This document shows positions 8,406 through 15,342 of a stretch of 45,357 nt of DNA, one piece after another. Location: NCBI GenBank assembly GCA_036558125.1, contig DATBGE010000158.1, forward strand, positions 1-45,357, written 5' to 3'. The notes beneath the pieces are model-generated. The model was not told the DNA's origin, did no database searches, and saw only the letters and a list, made by a program, of their open reading frames with translations. A program made the translations under genes and the position numbers. This DNA is from DATBGE01 sp036558125 (lineage in GTDB: Bacteria; Gemmatimonadota; Gemmatimonadetes; Gemmatimonadales; GWC2-71-9). Position 1 is the first letter of the stretch, and each line of letters opens with the position of its first letter.

Positions 8406-8480
8406 TGGGCGAAGAGGGATTCGAACCCCCGACATCCTGCGTGTAAGGCAGGCGCTCTGGACCAGCTGAGCTATTCGCCC
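8406..8480 (-). tRNA. tRNA-Val (anticodon TAC)
   Basis: A 75-base cloverleaf on the minus strand. Acceptor GGGCGAA / TTCGCCC is perfectly paired with discriminator A73. The D arm is AGCTCAGCTGGTCCAGAGC, the anticodon stem CCTGC / GCAGG holds loop CTTACAC (anticodon TAC), and the T arm is GGGGG-TTCGAAT-CCCTC. CCA is not encoded. It lies 49 bases after the small membrane-protein gene at the end of the chemosensory operon and may be read through from it. Confidence 0.97.
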
Positions 8481-8529
8481 GAATGGTTCAGGCCGTAGGT
8501 GACTGCGGTCCTCGACTACCCAGGGAGCA

Positions 8530-8721
8530 TCAGAGCGCAATGCCCAGAGGGAAAAGGACGCAGTACCCGAGCACGAGGAGCGCGGCCGCACCCGTCGTGC
8601 CACCGGCATGCAACCAAAGATACCCCACAACCAGAGAGACGACTGCAGCCCCGAGGAGTATGACATTTCGGGGGCTGAACCGGAGGTGCCGTTCTTCCGT
8701 TGGAGTGGCGGAACTTGGCAT
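8530..8721 (-). CDS. Small membrane protein, DUF3098-like
   Basis: A 63-residue protein with two hydrophobic helices (about 20-38 and 43-61), separated by a short HAGGTTGAA turn. The N-terminus carries RFSPRN immediately before the first helix, as in small DUF3098-type membrane proteins of Bacteroidota and Gemmatimonadota, and the C-terminus ends LGYCVLFPLGIAL. The ATG lies 11 bases after the stop of the peptidase gene, so it is likely the last gene of the operon. Function is unknown. The family resemblance is from memory; the membrane topology is seen directly. Confidence 0.7.
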   Translation of the reverse strand: MPSSATPTEERHLRFSPRNVILLGAAVVSLVVGYLWLHAGGTTGAAALLVLGYCVLFPLGIAL

Positions 8722-8732
8722 AAGCGTTGAGC

Positions 8733-9599
8733 TTACTGCCTCGGCTCGACCGGGTCAACGGGAGGAGCCGGAGAATCGGGGGGTGGGATCTCCCACCCTT
8801 GGTCCAGAGCCTGCCGTCTGGGCCAGTCGCTCCGGCGGCGATGCCATACGAGGACACCGAGGACCGCCGCGACCACGGCCCAGATCCCGCCGGCGAGCAG
8901 CCAGGCGATGAAACCGTAACGCCTGCGAACCCCTGCCTTCCACGACTGCTCGAATCGCTCAGACGTCAGCCCGGTTGCCGCGGTGAGACTTTGCTCGAAG
9001 TCATCGCCCGCAGCCATCCGGCTGAACAATCGCTCTAACCCACCCGGCGCGGGATGCCGCGCAATCTCGGCCACGGCTGACGCCGCGAGACCATAGGCCG
9101 CGTCCGCAGTGCGAGCCGAGCCTCTGAGATCACTGTCCAGCTCCCGAAGGGACGGCAGCTTCCCTCCGACCACAGCAAGGTTGAGTTGGAGGGTGATGAG
9201 CCGCTCGAATTCTCCGGAAGCCAGCGAGGCATACCCCTCATCAAACCACAGCGGCACTCGCCCCGGGACCGCCTCGTGCAGGGCCAGATGCGCGACCTCG
9301 TGCCGCAGGGTCTGGTCGAGACCGCCAAGATCGCTTCGCAGGACGATGGTGTGAGCGGAAGGCAGAGTGATCCCTGCTCCCCAACCCGGCGCACGACCGC
9401 TGGCGATGCGCGACATGGCGGTCGAGTCGGCAGCGAGAATGAGGGTGAAGGGAGGCGGTACGCGGCGGCCGAGGCCAGGCCAGGCAAATGGGCGGTCCAC
9501 CGATTCGGCGAGGCGGATGCCGAGAGCGAGGTCTTTCTCGCGAGCCACGACCCGGATCCGACCCACCATGGCGTGAGTCAGCGAGTCCGCGGCCTGCAC
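8733..9599 (-). CDS. Membrane-anchored HExxH metallopeptidase (peptidase MA-like)
   Basis: A 288-residue protein with the zinc-protease motif HEVAHLALHE (His100, Glu101, His104) and a likely third ligand in WFDEGYAS (Glu121), the gluzincin pattern of MA-like family peptidases. One transmembrane helix (about 231-254) is followed by a basic then proline-rich cytoplasmic tail, so the catalytic domain should sit outside the membrane. The start is uncertain: GTG at 9599 is the first standard start. The frame continues upstream to about 9668 and reads RLRGRAAAHVLRLIYLLVQA, which looks like a signal peptide but has no ATG/GTG/TTG. It closes the chemosensory operon after a TPR gene. The substrate is unknown. 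Confidence 0.75.
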   Translation of the reverse strand: MQAADSLTHAMVGRIRVVAREKDLALGIRLAESVDRPFAWPGLGRRVPPPFTLILAADSTAMSRIASGRAPGWGAGITLPSAHTIVLRSDLGGLDQTLRHEVAHLALHEAVPGRVPLWFDEGYASLASGEFERLITLQLNLAVVGGKLPSLRELDSDLRGSARTADAAYGLAASAVAEIARHPAPGGLERLFSRMAAGDDFEQSLTAATGLTSERFEQSWKAGVRRRYGFIAWLLAGGIWAVVAAVLGVLVWHRRRSDWPRRQALDQGWEIPPPDSPAPPVDPVEPRQ

Positions 9600-9610
9600 C
9601 AGCAGATAGA

Positions 9611-10483
9611 TCAGGCGGAGGACGTGCGCGGCGGCTCTCCCCCGGAGGCGACGAGATCCAGCATTTCCTTACAGCGTTTGCCCCACGGATTGAACTTGTT
9701 GGACTTGAAGCCCTCTTCCCAGGCGCTACTAGCGGCGGTCTTGTCTCCCATGAACCACGAAGCGCGGCCCAGCTCGTAGTAGGCCTCGATCAGATTGGGA
9801 CCGAGGTTGAGGGTCTTCTGAAAGAAGGTCTGGGCGTCCTCGAACATTTCCCGCTCGAGGTAGACCAGCCCGAGGTAGTAGTGAGCGTACAGCGTGGCCT
9901 TCCGGTCGTTGTCCAGCCGGATAGCCTTGGACAGGTGCTCGATCGCCTCCCCGAAGATCCGCTTCTTGAGGCAGATGTATCCTACGTTGATCCGGGCCAG
10001 TGAATTTGCCGGCTCCTTCATCAAGACTTTCGAGAAAGTTGCCAGCGCGTCGTCGTAATCCTCGTGCAGCATCTGGGCCCAGCCGAGCAGCGACTGGGCC
10101 TGGACATCCGCCGGTGAAAGCTGCAGCGCCTTACTGAGGGACTGAATGGCGCCGGCGTAATCGCCAAGGGAGATCAGGCTCCATCCCTTTTCGATGAAGG
10201 TCGAGGCGCCGAGGTGGTCGGCGTGCACCATCGGGCGGGCGCCGGTGAACTGCGGTGCCTGCGCCGTATCCGTCGACGCCTGAAGCTGCTTGTAGCGGTC
10301 CACCAGCCCGCGAATGTCTTCCTTCAGCTGGGTGAGCTCTCCCAGGCTCGAATCCACCTTCTTGAAGTAGGCGATGATTTCCCGCTTGGCCGCCTCTCGC
10401 TCGGCATTGGAGCTGGCCTGATCGAGGCGGAGCGAGATCGCCTGGAACTGGCTGCGGAGGGTAGCAATCAGCGAATCAGACAT
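9611..10483 (-). CDS. Coiled-coil/TPR protein of the chemosensory operon
   Basis: The 290-residue protein has an alpha-helical, charged N-terminus (about 1-75, MSDSLIATLRSQFQ..LKEDIRGLVDRYKQLQ) likely to form a coiled coil. It is followed by five or six tetratricopeptide repeats (about 95-280; GWSLISLGDYAGAIQSLSKA, YLGLVYLEREMFEDAQTFFQ). No signal peptide or membrane segment is visible, so it is probably cytoplasmic. The ATG begins 4 bases after the cheW stop. A scaffold that links signalling proteins is a reasonable inference from TPR content and operon position; the partner is not known. Confidence 0.8.
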   Translation of the reverse strand: MSDSLIATLRSQFQAISLRLDQASSNAEREAAKREIIAYFKKVDSSLGELTQLKEDIRGLVDRYKQLQASTDTAQAPQFTGARPMVHADHLGASTFIEKGWSLISLGDYAGAIQSLSKALQLSPADVQAQSLLGWAQMLHEDYDDALATFSKVLMKEPANSLARINVGYICLKKRIFGEAIEHLSKAIRLDNDRKATLYAHYYLGLVYLEREMFEDAQTFFQKTLNLGPNLIEAYYELGRASWFMGDKTAASSAWEEGFKSNKFNPWGKRCKEMLDLVASGGEPPRTSSA

Positions 10484-10487
10484 GGGC

Positions 10488-10946
10488 TCAGGCCACCGCT
10501 CCTGTCAGTGCGAGCCGTTCCTTCGAGCTGAGGAGCTTGCCGGCGTTGAGCACGACTACTGTCCGGTCGGGCTGGCTCAGGATGCCGGTGATGTATTTGG
10601 CGGCCAGGCCCCGCACCATCGGCGGCGGCGGAGTGATGGTACGAGCATCCACCCTAACCACCTCGCTCACCGCATCGACCACGATGCCGACCCGCTGATC
10701 TTCCAGTTCGAGCACCATCACCCGGGTTTCCTCCTCCTGCGTCGCCGGCACGTCGAGCCGTTTGCGGAGATCCACCACCGGGACCACGCCCTCGCCGTAG
10801 GGGAGCACCCCCTCGAGAAACGCGGGCGCGTTGGGCAGTGCCGCTGGCTGCTCCCAGCGCAGGATGCGCTCAACCTGAAAGATGCTGAGCGCCAGGGCCT
10901 GGGGACCGACCTGGAAGATCACGAATTGCAGTTCGTCGTCCGTCAT
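10488..10946 (-). CDS. cheW: CheW-like coupling protein (copy A)
   Basis: CheW couples CheA to receptors through an SH3-like beta fold. This 152-residue copy shows the usual order: FVIFQVGPQALALSI (about 8-22), VERILRWE, NAPAFLEGVLPYGEGVVPVVDLRKRL (about 39-64), VVDAVSEVVRV and an ILSQPDRTVVVLNAGKLL end. I start it at ATG 10946, which makes an ATGA overlap with the preceding cheW-like gene. The longer reading up to 11045 would overlap that gene by 100 bases and adds no CheW sequence. It is one of two consecutive CheW genes following cheB. Confidence 0.92.
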   Translation of the reverse strand: MTDDELQFVIFQVGPQALALSIFQVERILRWEQPAALPNAPAFLEGVLPYGEGVVPVVDLRKRLDVPATQEEETRVMVLELEDQRVGIVVDAVSEVVRVDARTITPPPPMVRGLAAKYITGILSQPDRTVVVLNAGKLLSSKERLALTGAVA

Positions 10947-11371
10947 GCGTGGCTTACCTCGCTGGTCCGCAGCCGTTCCTCCAGGACTGTCAGATTCAAG
11001 ACGGGCACCCACCTCTCTTCCTTCCGCAGCACCCCACTCACCCACGAGAGTGATTCATCCTCAGGAGCGGGCAGGATCTCGATTTCGGGGTGCGCGTCCG
11101 CCTCATCCACTTCGAACGCGACGAACCCCCCGTCGATGGTCGCTACGACCACGGTAGCACACGGTTCGGGCGGATACGCGCCCTGGTCGAGCAGCGCGCC
11201 GAGATGCACCTGGGGCACCAGGCGCCCCCGCACGGTGGTGACTCCTCGCAGCGCGGGAGCGCCGGCGGGAACGCGGTGCACGTCTCCCCCCTCCTGCACC
11301 TCGACCACGTCCGCCATGCGGAAGGCCAGCTGCCGTCCGCCGGCGAAGACCAGGAGCAAAGGCTGCTTCAT
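10943..11371 (-). CDS. CheW-like coupling protein (copy B), divergent
   Basis: A 142-residue CheW-domain protein: LLLVFAGGRQLAFRMADVVEV (about 5-25), VPAGAPALRGVTTVRGRLVPQVHLGALL (about 34-61), VVATIDGGFVAFEVDEADAHPEIEI, and SGVLRKEERWVPVLNL near the end. The core glycines and the GxxxxRGxxxPxxxLG pattern identify the fold, but the sequence is far from copy A. It starts at ATG 11371 in an ATGA overlap with cheB; the frame open to 11605 is antisense-quality sequence within cheB. The divergence suggests a distinct partner, for example a second receptor type or a scaffold, which is inference. Confidence 0.85.
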   Translation of the reverse strand: MKQPLLLVFAGGRQLAFRMADVVEVQEGGDVHRVPAGAPALRGVTTVRGRLVPQVHLGALLDQGAYPPEPCATVVVATIDGGFVAFEVDEADAHPEIEILPAPEDESLSWVSGVLRKEERWVPVLNLTVLEERLRTSEVSHA

Positions 11372-12432
11372 CGTCGCGGCCTTTCGCGGAGAATCTGGTT
11401 CGCGTGCTCGGCGATATGACCGAGTCCGAGCACGTAGTCGGCTCCGCCGCCGGCCAAGGCGGCGCCGGGCATCCCGTAAATCGTTGCGGTTTCCCGATCC
11501 TGCGCGATGCCGATGCCGCCGGCATCGTGCATGGCACGGAGACCGGCCGCTCCGTCGCGGCCCAGCCCGGTCAGCACCACGCCGACCGCGGCCGCACCGA
11601 AACACTCGGCGACCGAATGGAACAGCGGATCGGCCGCCGGGCGCACTCCCCAGATCGTGGGCCCCTGATCGAGCACGATTCGGAGGCCGCTCGCGGTGGA
11701 GGTTACTCGCATATGATAATCGCCGGGAGCCACGTATGCGGTATCGGCGCGAACCGGCGCGTCCTGCTCCGCCTCAACCACCGCGAGCCTGCTCTGCGAG
11801 TCCAGCCGCTCGGCGAGACTGCGGGTAAATCCCCGAGGCATGTGTTGCACAATCAGCACCGCCGCTTCCTGTCCGGTGGTCAACTGCGGCAACAATTCGG
11901 CCAGAGCCCGTGGACCACCGGTCGAGGCGGCAATGGCGAGCGTGCGGCGTGCCTCGTTGGGCGCTCTGACGTGAGCCGGCCCCTCGACCCGCACCGGCCG
12001 GGCGAGAACCGGCAGGCGCCCGATATCCGCCGCACGAGCCGCACGGAGCGCATCGAGGAGCCGCGGGGCAATTCGCAACGCCGAGGCCCTGCCCTGCTCG
12101 TCCTCTTTCGCCACCAATTCGACGGCACCGAGCTCGAGAGCGCGGATCGAGCCCGTAGTACCGGCGCCCGCGTGCGAGCTCACCACCACGATGGGCCGCG
12201 GGGCCTCGGACATGATGTACCCGATCGCGCCCAGGCCGTCGAGCTGAGGCATCTCCAGATCCATGGTCACCAGATCGGGGCGCAGCTCGTGAACTTTTTG
12301 CACGGCTTCCATCCCGTTCGTCGCCGTGCCAACCACGCGAAACTGGCCCGAGCCGGCGACGATCTCCGAGATCATGCGACGGAAGAAGGCGCTGTCATCC
12401 ACCACAAGAACCGAGGGCAGCTCAAAGCTCAT
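11368..12432 (-). CDS. cheB: CheB, receptor-modification methylesterase/deamidase
   Basis: CheB removes methyl groups from chemoreceptor glutamates when phosphorylated by CheA. The 354-residue protein has an N-terminal receiver domain (VVDDSAFFRR, phospho-acceptor Asp58 in VTMDLEMP). The C-terminal esterase domain has the catalytic Ser170 (AASTGG), His197 (VQHMPRG) and Asp293 (LTGLGRDGA), all in place. I use ATG 12432, giving an 11-base overlap with cheD; upstream codons to 12471 lie inside cheD and add nothing. Presence of an intact CheB implies that methylatable receptors exist, though none is encoded here. Confidence 0.95.
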   Translation of the reverse strand: MSFELPSVLVVDDSAFFRRMISEIVAGSGQFRVVGTATNGMEAVQKVHELRPDLVTMDLEMPQLDGLGAIGYIMSEAPRPIVVVSSHAGAGTTGSIRALELGAVELVAKEDEQGRASALRIAPRLLDALRAARAADIGRLPVLARPVRVEGPAHVRAPNEARRTLAIAASTGGPRALAELLPQLTTGQEAAVLIVQHMPRGFTRSLAERLDSQSRLAVVEAEQDAPVRADTAYVAPGDYHMRVTSTASGLRIVLDQGPTIWGVRPAADPLFHSVAECFGAAAVGVVLTGLGRDGAAGLRAMHDAGGIGIAQDRETATIYGMPGAALAGGGADYVLGLGHIAEHANQILRERPRR

Positions 12433-12907
12433 AGAGCGGGCTCCCGACCGACCGCACCTCGATTTTGCCATCGGCGGTGTGAAACCACATCGAACGGCCC
12501 TTGGCTCCGCCGACCGCCTCGGCGATCACCGGGATGCCATGGGAGCTGAGTACCTCGCGGCAGGCCACGACGTTGCGATCACCCATCTGAATGGAGCCGG
12601 GGGCGTTGAGGCTGGCGAACATGCTCGCGCCTCCCACCAGTCGGGCGGTGAGGCGACGAGGATCGGCGCCGAGTGCGGCCATCTCGGCAATGAGAGCGGG
12701 TACGGCGGACTGGGGGAACCGGCCCGGAGCCTGGCTGTTACGGCTCAGCGACAGTGAAGGAAGAAGAATGTGCGCCAGCCCGCCGACCCTCGCCGTCGAA
12801 TCGTAGAGCGCGATGCCGACACAGCTGCCCAGACCAAGGGTAGACAGGATGTGCTCTCCCGTGGCGGCCTTGATCTCGGCAACCCGCACCATCAGCTCGA
12901 CTGCCAT
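12422..12907 (-). CDS. cheD: CheD, receptor glutamine deamidase
   Basis: CheD deamidates chemoreceptor glutamines and binds CheC. The 161-residue protein has the catalytic Cys29 in LGLGSCVGIALYD and His46 in GGLAHILLP, followed by VGGASMF, the turn GDRNV and the GGxxGRSMWF stretch typical of the family. The ATG directly follows the cheR TAG with no gap. Together with cheC in the same operon this suggests a CheC-CheD adaptation loop as in Bacillus and Thermotoga; that pairing is inference from family knowledge. Confidence 0.95.
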   Translation of the reverse strand: MAVELMVRVAEIKAATGEHILSTLGLGSCVGIALYDSTARVGGLAHILLPSLSLSRNSQAPGRFPQSAVPALIAEMAALGADPRRLTARLVGGASMFASLNAPGSIQMGDRNVVACREVLSSHGIPVIAEAVGGAKGRSMWFHTADGKIEVRSVGSPLYEL

Positions 12908-13729
12908 CTAGACCGGCTTCCGGTAGACTCGTTCCCGGGGCTCGATCAGGGTGAGCTGATCGCGGACCGGTCCGAAGATGGTCTCCACTTTTCCCAGAAC
13001 CAGGTGTCCACCGGGGACCAGCGCGTCGAAGAAAATGCCCATCAGACGCTCCTGGGTCCGGCGATCGAAGTAAATGACCACGTTGCGGCAGAAGATGAGA
13101 TCGTACTGGGGAGAAACCGGCGGTTCCCGCAGCAGGTCGAGGCGACGAATCTCGACAACGGCGCGAAGCCGGGCATCTACTTCGAACTCCTCGGGCGCAA
13201 CCTGGCGGCAATAGCGCTTGACCAGCGCAGGTGGCGTTTCGCTGAAGACCCGTTCGTGATACCGGGCCGCCCGGGCCCGCTCGAGAGACTCCCGGTCGAT
13301 ATCGGTAGCGTCGATCCGGACGTCGTCGATCCAGTCCTCCCGGCCGGCCGCGGCACAGGCCTGAGCGAGGACCATCGCGATGGTATAGGGCTCCTCGCCC
13401 GAAGCGCAGCCGGCGCTCCAGACCCGGACCCGTCCCCGCCGGGCGGAGACCAGCGCCTGCAGCAGGTTGCGCTCGAGCCAGGACCAGGTCTCCGGATTCC
13501 GGTAGAACTTGGTGACGTTGATGGTGATGGTATCGAGGAGCCGGTCGAGCTCGTCGGGACGCTTGTCGAGCTCGCCGAGATAGTCCGAGTAGGTGTGGAC
13601 GCCGCAGGCGCGCATGCGCACGGCGATCCGGCGCCGGAGGCAGCGATCCTTGTAGGCTCCGACGTCGAGTCCGGCCCGCCCGGCGATGCGTTGCGCCAGG
13701 GCGGTGAAGGCGGCATCCTGCTCGGTCAC
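12908..13729 (-). CDS. cheR: CheR, chemoreceptor glutamate methyltransferase
   Basis: CheR uses S-adenosylmethionine to methylate receptor glutamates. The 273-residue protein carries the helical N-terminal domain, the TFY-like NVTKFYRNPE (71-80), the SAM motif SAGCASGEEPYT (105-116), ATDIDRESLERAR, and FCRNVVIYFD. Length and motif order are typical of a single-domain CheR without TPR extension. It begins at GTG 13729 in a GTGA overlap with the DUF4388-TPR gene, so its translation is probably coupled to that gene. Confidence 0.96.
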   Translation of the reverse strand: MTEQDAAFTALAQRIAGRAGLDVGAYKDRCLRRRIAVRMRACGVHTYSDYLGELDKRPDELDRLLDTITINVTKFYRNPETWSWLERNLLQALVSARRGRVRVWSAGCASGEEPYTIAMVLAQACAAAGREDWIDDVRIDATDIDRESLERARAARYHERVFSETPPALVKRYCRQVAPEEFEVDARLRAVVEIRRLDLLREPPVSPQYDLIFCRNVVIYFDRRTQERLMGIFFDALVPGGHLVLGKVETIFGPVRDQLTLIEPRERVYRKPV

Positions 13730-15342
13730 GCGCTGGTTTCCAGAGTGTCGAGGTTGGCCCGCGCGAGCTGATGGGCCGGATTGAGCTCGGTCACCCGCTG
13801 CCAGCAGACCCGGGCCCGCTCCCGGTCGCGTCGCTTGAAGGCAATGTTGCCCAGCTTGAAGTACAGGTCGTCGCCCAACTCCGGGCTCAGCTTCGCGGCA
13901 CGCTCGTAGGCCTCGAACGCATCGTCGTAGCGGCCCGCCCGGTAGAACAAGTCGCCCAGGTTCTTCGAGATCTGGGGAAGGGTCGGGTCTTCGGACAAGG
14001 CACCGCGCAGCAGCACTTCTGCACCGGGCAGGTCGCCGCTCATCTCCAGGAGAACCGCGAGGTTGTTATGGAGCACGGCGTCGGAGGGAAACGCGGCGAC
14101 GCCTTCCTTCGCGATCTTGAGCGCCTCGTTGAGATCGGCCTGGCCCGCGAGTGCCAGCGCCATCGCCCAATACCAGGTGGCCGGGACGGGACGCTCACCC
14201 CAGAGCTCCCGAGCGCGGGCCAGGCGGTTGGTGGCGACTTCCGAATCGTTCCGCTTGAGCGCCACCACTCCCCATCCCAGCATCAGCCGGGCGTCTTCGC
14301 GCGACTTGCTCACCGCATCGGCGTACGCAGTTTCCGCCTCCGGCAACCGGCCGAGCTGCTCGAGGGCGAAGGCCAGGTTGTAGAGCACGGCAGGCCGGGA
14401 GCCCGCTTTCTCGAGAGTCGCCGAGAGTGCCTCCACCGCGTCTTCCCACCGCGCCTGACGTAGCGCGATGAGACCGAGGTAGAACGGGGCGCTGGGGTCG
14501 GCAGCCCGCAGATCGGCGACTCTCCGGAATTCTCGAGAAGCTTCCTCGAGCATTCCGGTCTTATAAAAAGCGACGCCAAGATTCCGGTGCTCCTCCACTC
14601 GGTGCTCGTTCACCTGGGGTTGCGCCGGGGCCGCCGAAGTTCCCACTCGGCGCACAAAGCCCGCGGTCACCAGGCCGTAGAGTGCCTTCCCGACTTCGAA
14701 CTCGACGAGGCCCGACTCGTCGATCAGATCCTGTACGTCGCGTTGCCCGTTGATCAGGCCGAGCAGGCGCTCCTGGGCCTGTTCGAGCTCCACATCGGTG
14801 TCGGAGATGTGCTCCCGGTCTACCGCGAAGATGAGGTCGAAGCTGGGGATCTTCTTTTCGATGAGACTCCACTCGTCCACCCGGCGGGCTCCTTCGAGAA
14901 GGAGCGACTCGGGGTTGATCCGCACCAGGAAATCCTGATCCGGCCGCATGCCGGCTTCGAAGTTGAAAGTCCCCTGGGTCCAGGTGAAGAGGTAATAGAC
15001 GGCCTCCTCGATCTGGATCTGGATGTAGTTTTCGAGGTCGTTTCGAGTCACCGCGCCGATTTCAACCAGCAGCTCGCCCAGCTTGCTGTCCCGCCGCTGC
15101 TCCTGCAACGCGATCGCCTGTTCCAGCTGCTCCGGACTGATCCGTCCATTCTTGACCAGCAGGTCGCCGATCCGGTCACGCCGGTTCACGATCGACGCGT
15201 AGCAGATCCGCCCCTCGTCGAAATACACGTAGCCGAAGTTCTGCCGGTCGGCCACGGCCAGGCAGCCGGTTTTCTTCCCCAGCGCAAGCAGCTGAAGCAC
15301 GTCGGGGAGACTCGCCTCTTTGAGGCTGCCCTTGATCGCCAT
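13726..15342 (-). CDS. DUF4388 (PATAN-like) plus TPR protein, paralogue 1
   Basis: A 538-residue protein. Residues 1-235 are a DUF4388/PatA-N-like module: MAIKGSLKEASLPDVLQLL at the start, GYVYFDEGRICYA, two helical GxLLVxxGxIS elements (IGDLLVKNGRIS, LGELLVEIGAVT) and FTWTQGTFNFEAG. From about 250 to the end it is built of about eight TPRs (LGVAFYKTGMLEEASREF, LGLIALRQARWEDAVEAL). DUF4388 proteins are known near MglA, roadblock and response-regulator genes; their ligand is unclear. The ATG shares one base with the stop of the tandem AAA+ gene (TGATG). It is clearly paralogous to the gene at 19606-20754. No membrane segment is seen. Confidence 0.85.
   Translation of the reverse strand: MAIKGSLKEASLPDVLQLLALGKKTGCLAVADRQNFGYVYFDEGRICYASIVNRRDRIGDLLVKNGRISPEQLEQAIALQEQRRDSKLGELLVEIGAVTRNDLENYIQIQIEEAVYYLFTWTQGTFNFEAGMRPDQDFLVRINPESLLLEGARRVDEWSLIEKKIPSFDLIFAVDREHISDTDVELEQAQERLLGLINGQRDVQDLIDESGLVEFEVGKALYGLVTAGFVRRVGTSAAPAQPQVNEHRVEEHRNLGVAFYKTGMLEEASREFRRVADLRAADPSAPFYLGLIALRQARWEDAVEALSATLEKAGSRPAVLYNLAFALEQLGRLPEAETAYADAVSKSREDARLMLGWGVVALKRNDSEVATNRLARARELWGERPVPATWYWAMALALAGQADLNEALKIAKEGVAAFPSDAVLHNNLAVLLEMSGDLPGAEVLLRGALSEDPTLPQISKNLGDLFYRAGRYDDAFEAYERAAKLSPELGDDLYFKLGNIAFKRRDRERARVCWQRVTELNPAHQLARANLDTLETSA

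Noticed and set aside
8481..8529. Promoter or terminator between the small membrane protein gene and tRNA-Val
   Set aside because: Only a weak CTAC/GTAG pairing and no convincing -10/-35 pair could be seen.
8516..8857. A 113-codon minus-strand frame overlapping the small membrane protein and the peptidase end
   Set aside because: It overlaps two better-supported genes, is low in hydrophobic order and has no recognisable motif.
10943..11605. Longer start for the second CheW-like gene (GTG-like codon near 11605)
   Set aside because: The added residues are Arg/His-rich antisense-quality sequence within cheB. ATG 11371 gives a normal CheW length and an ATGA overlap.
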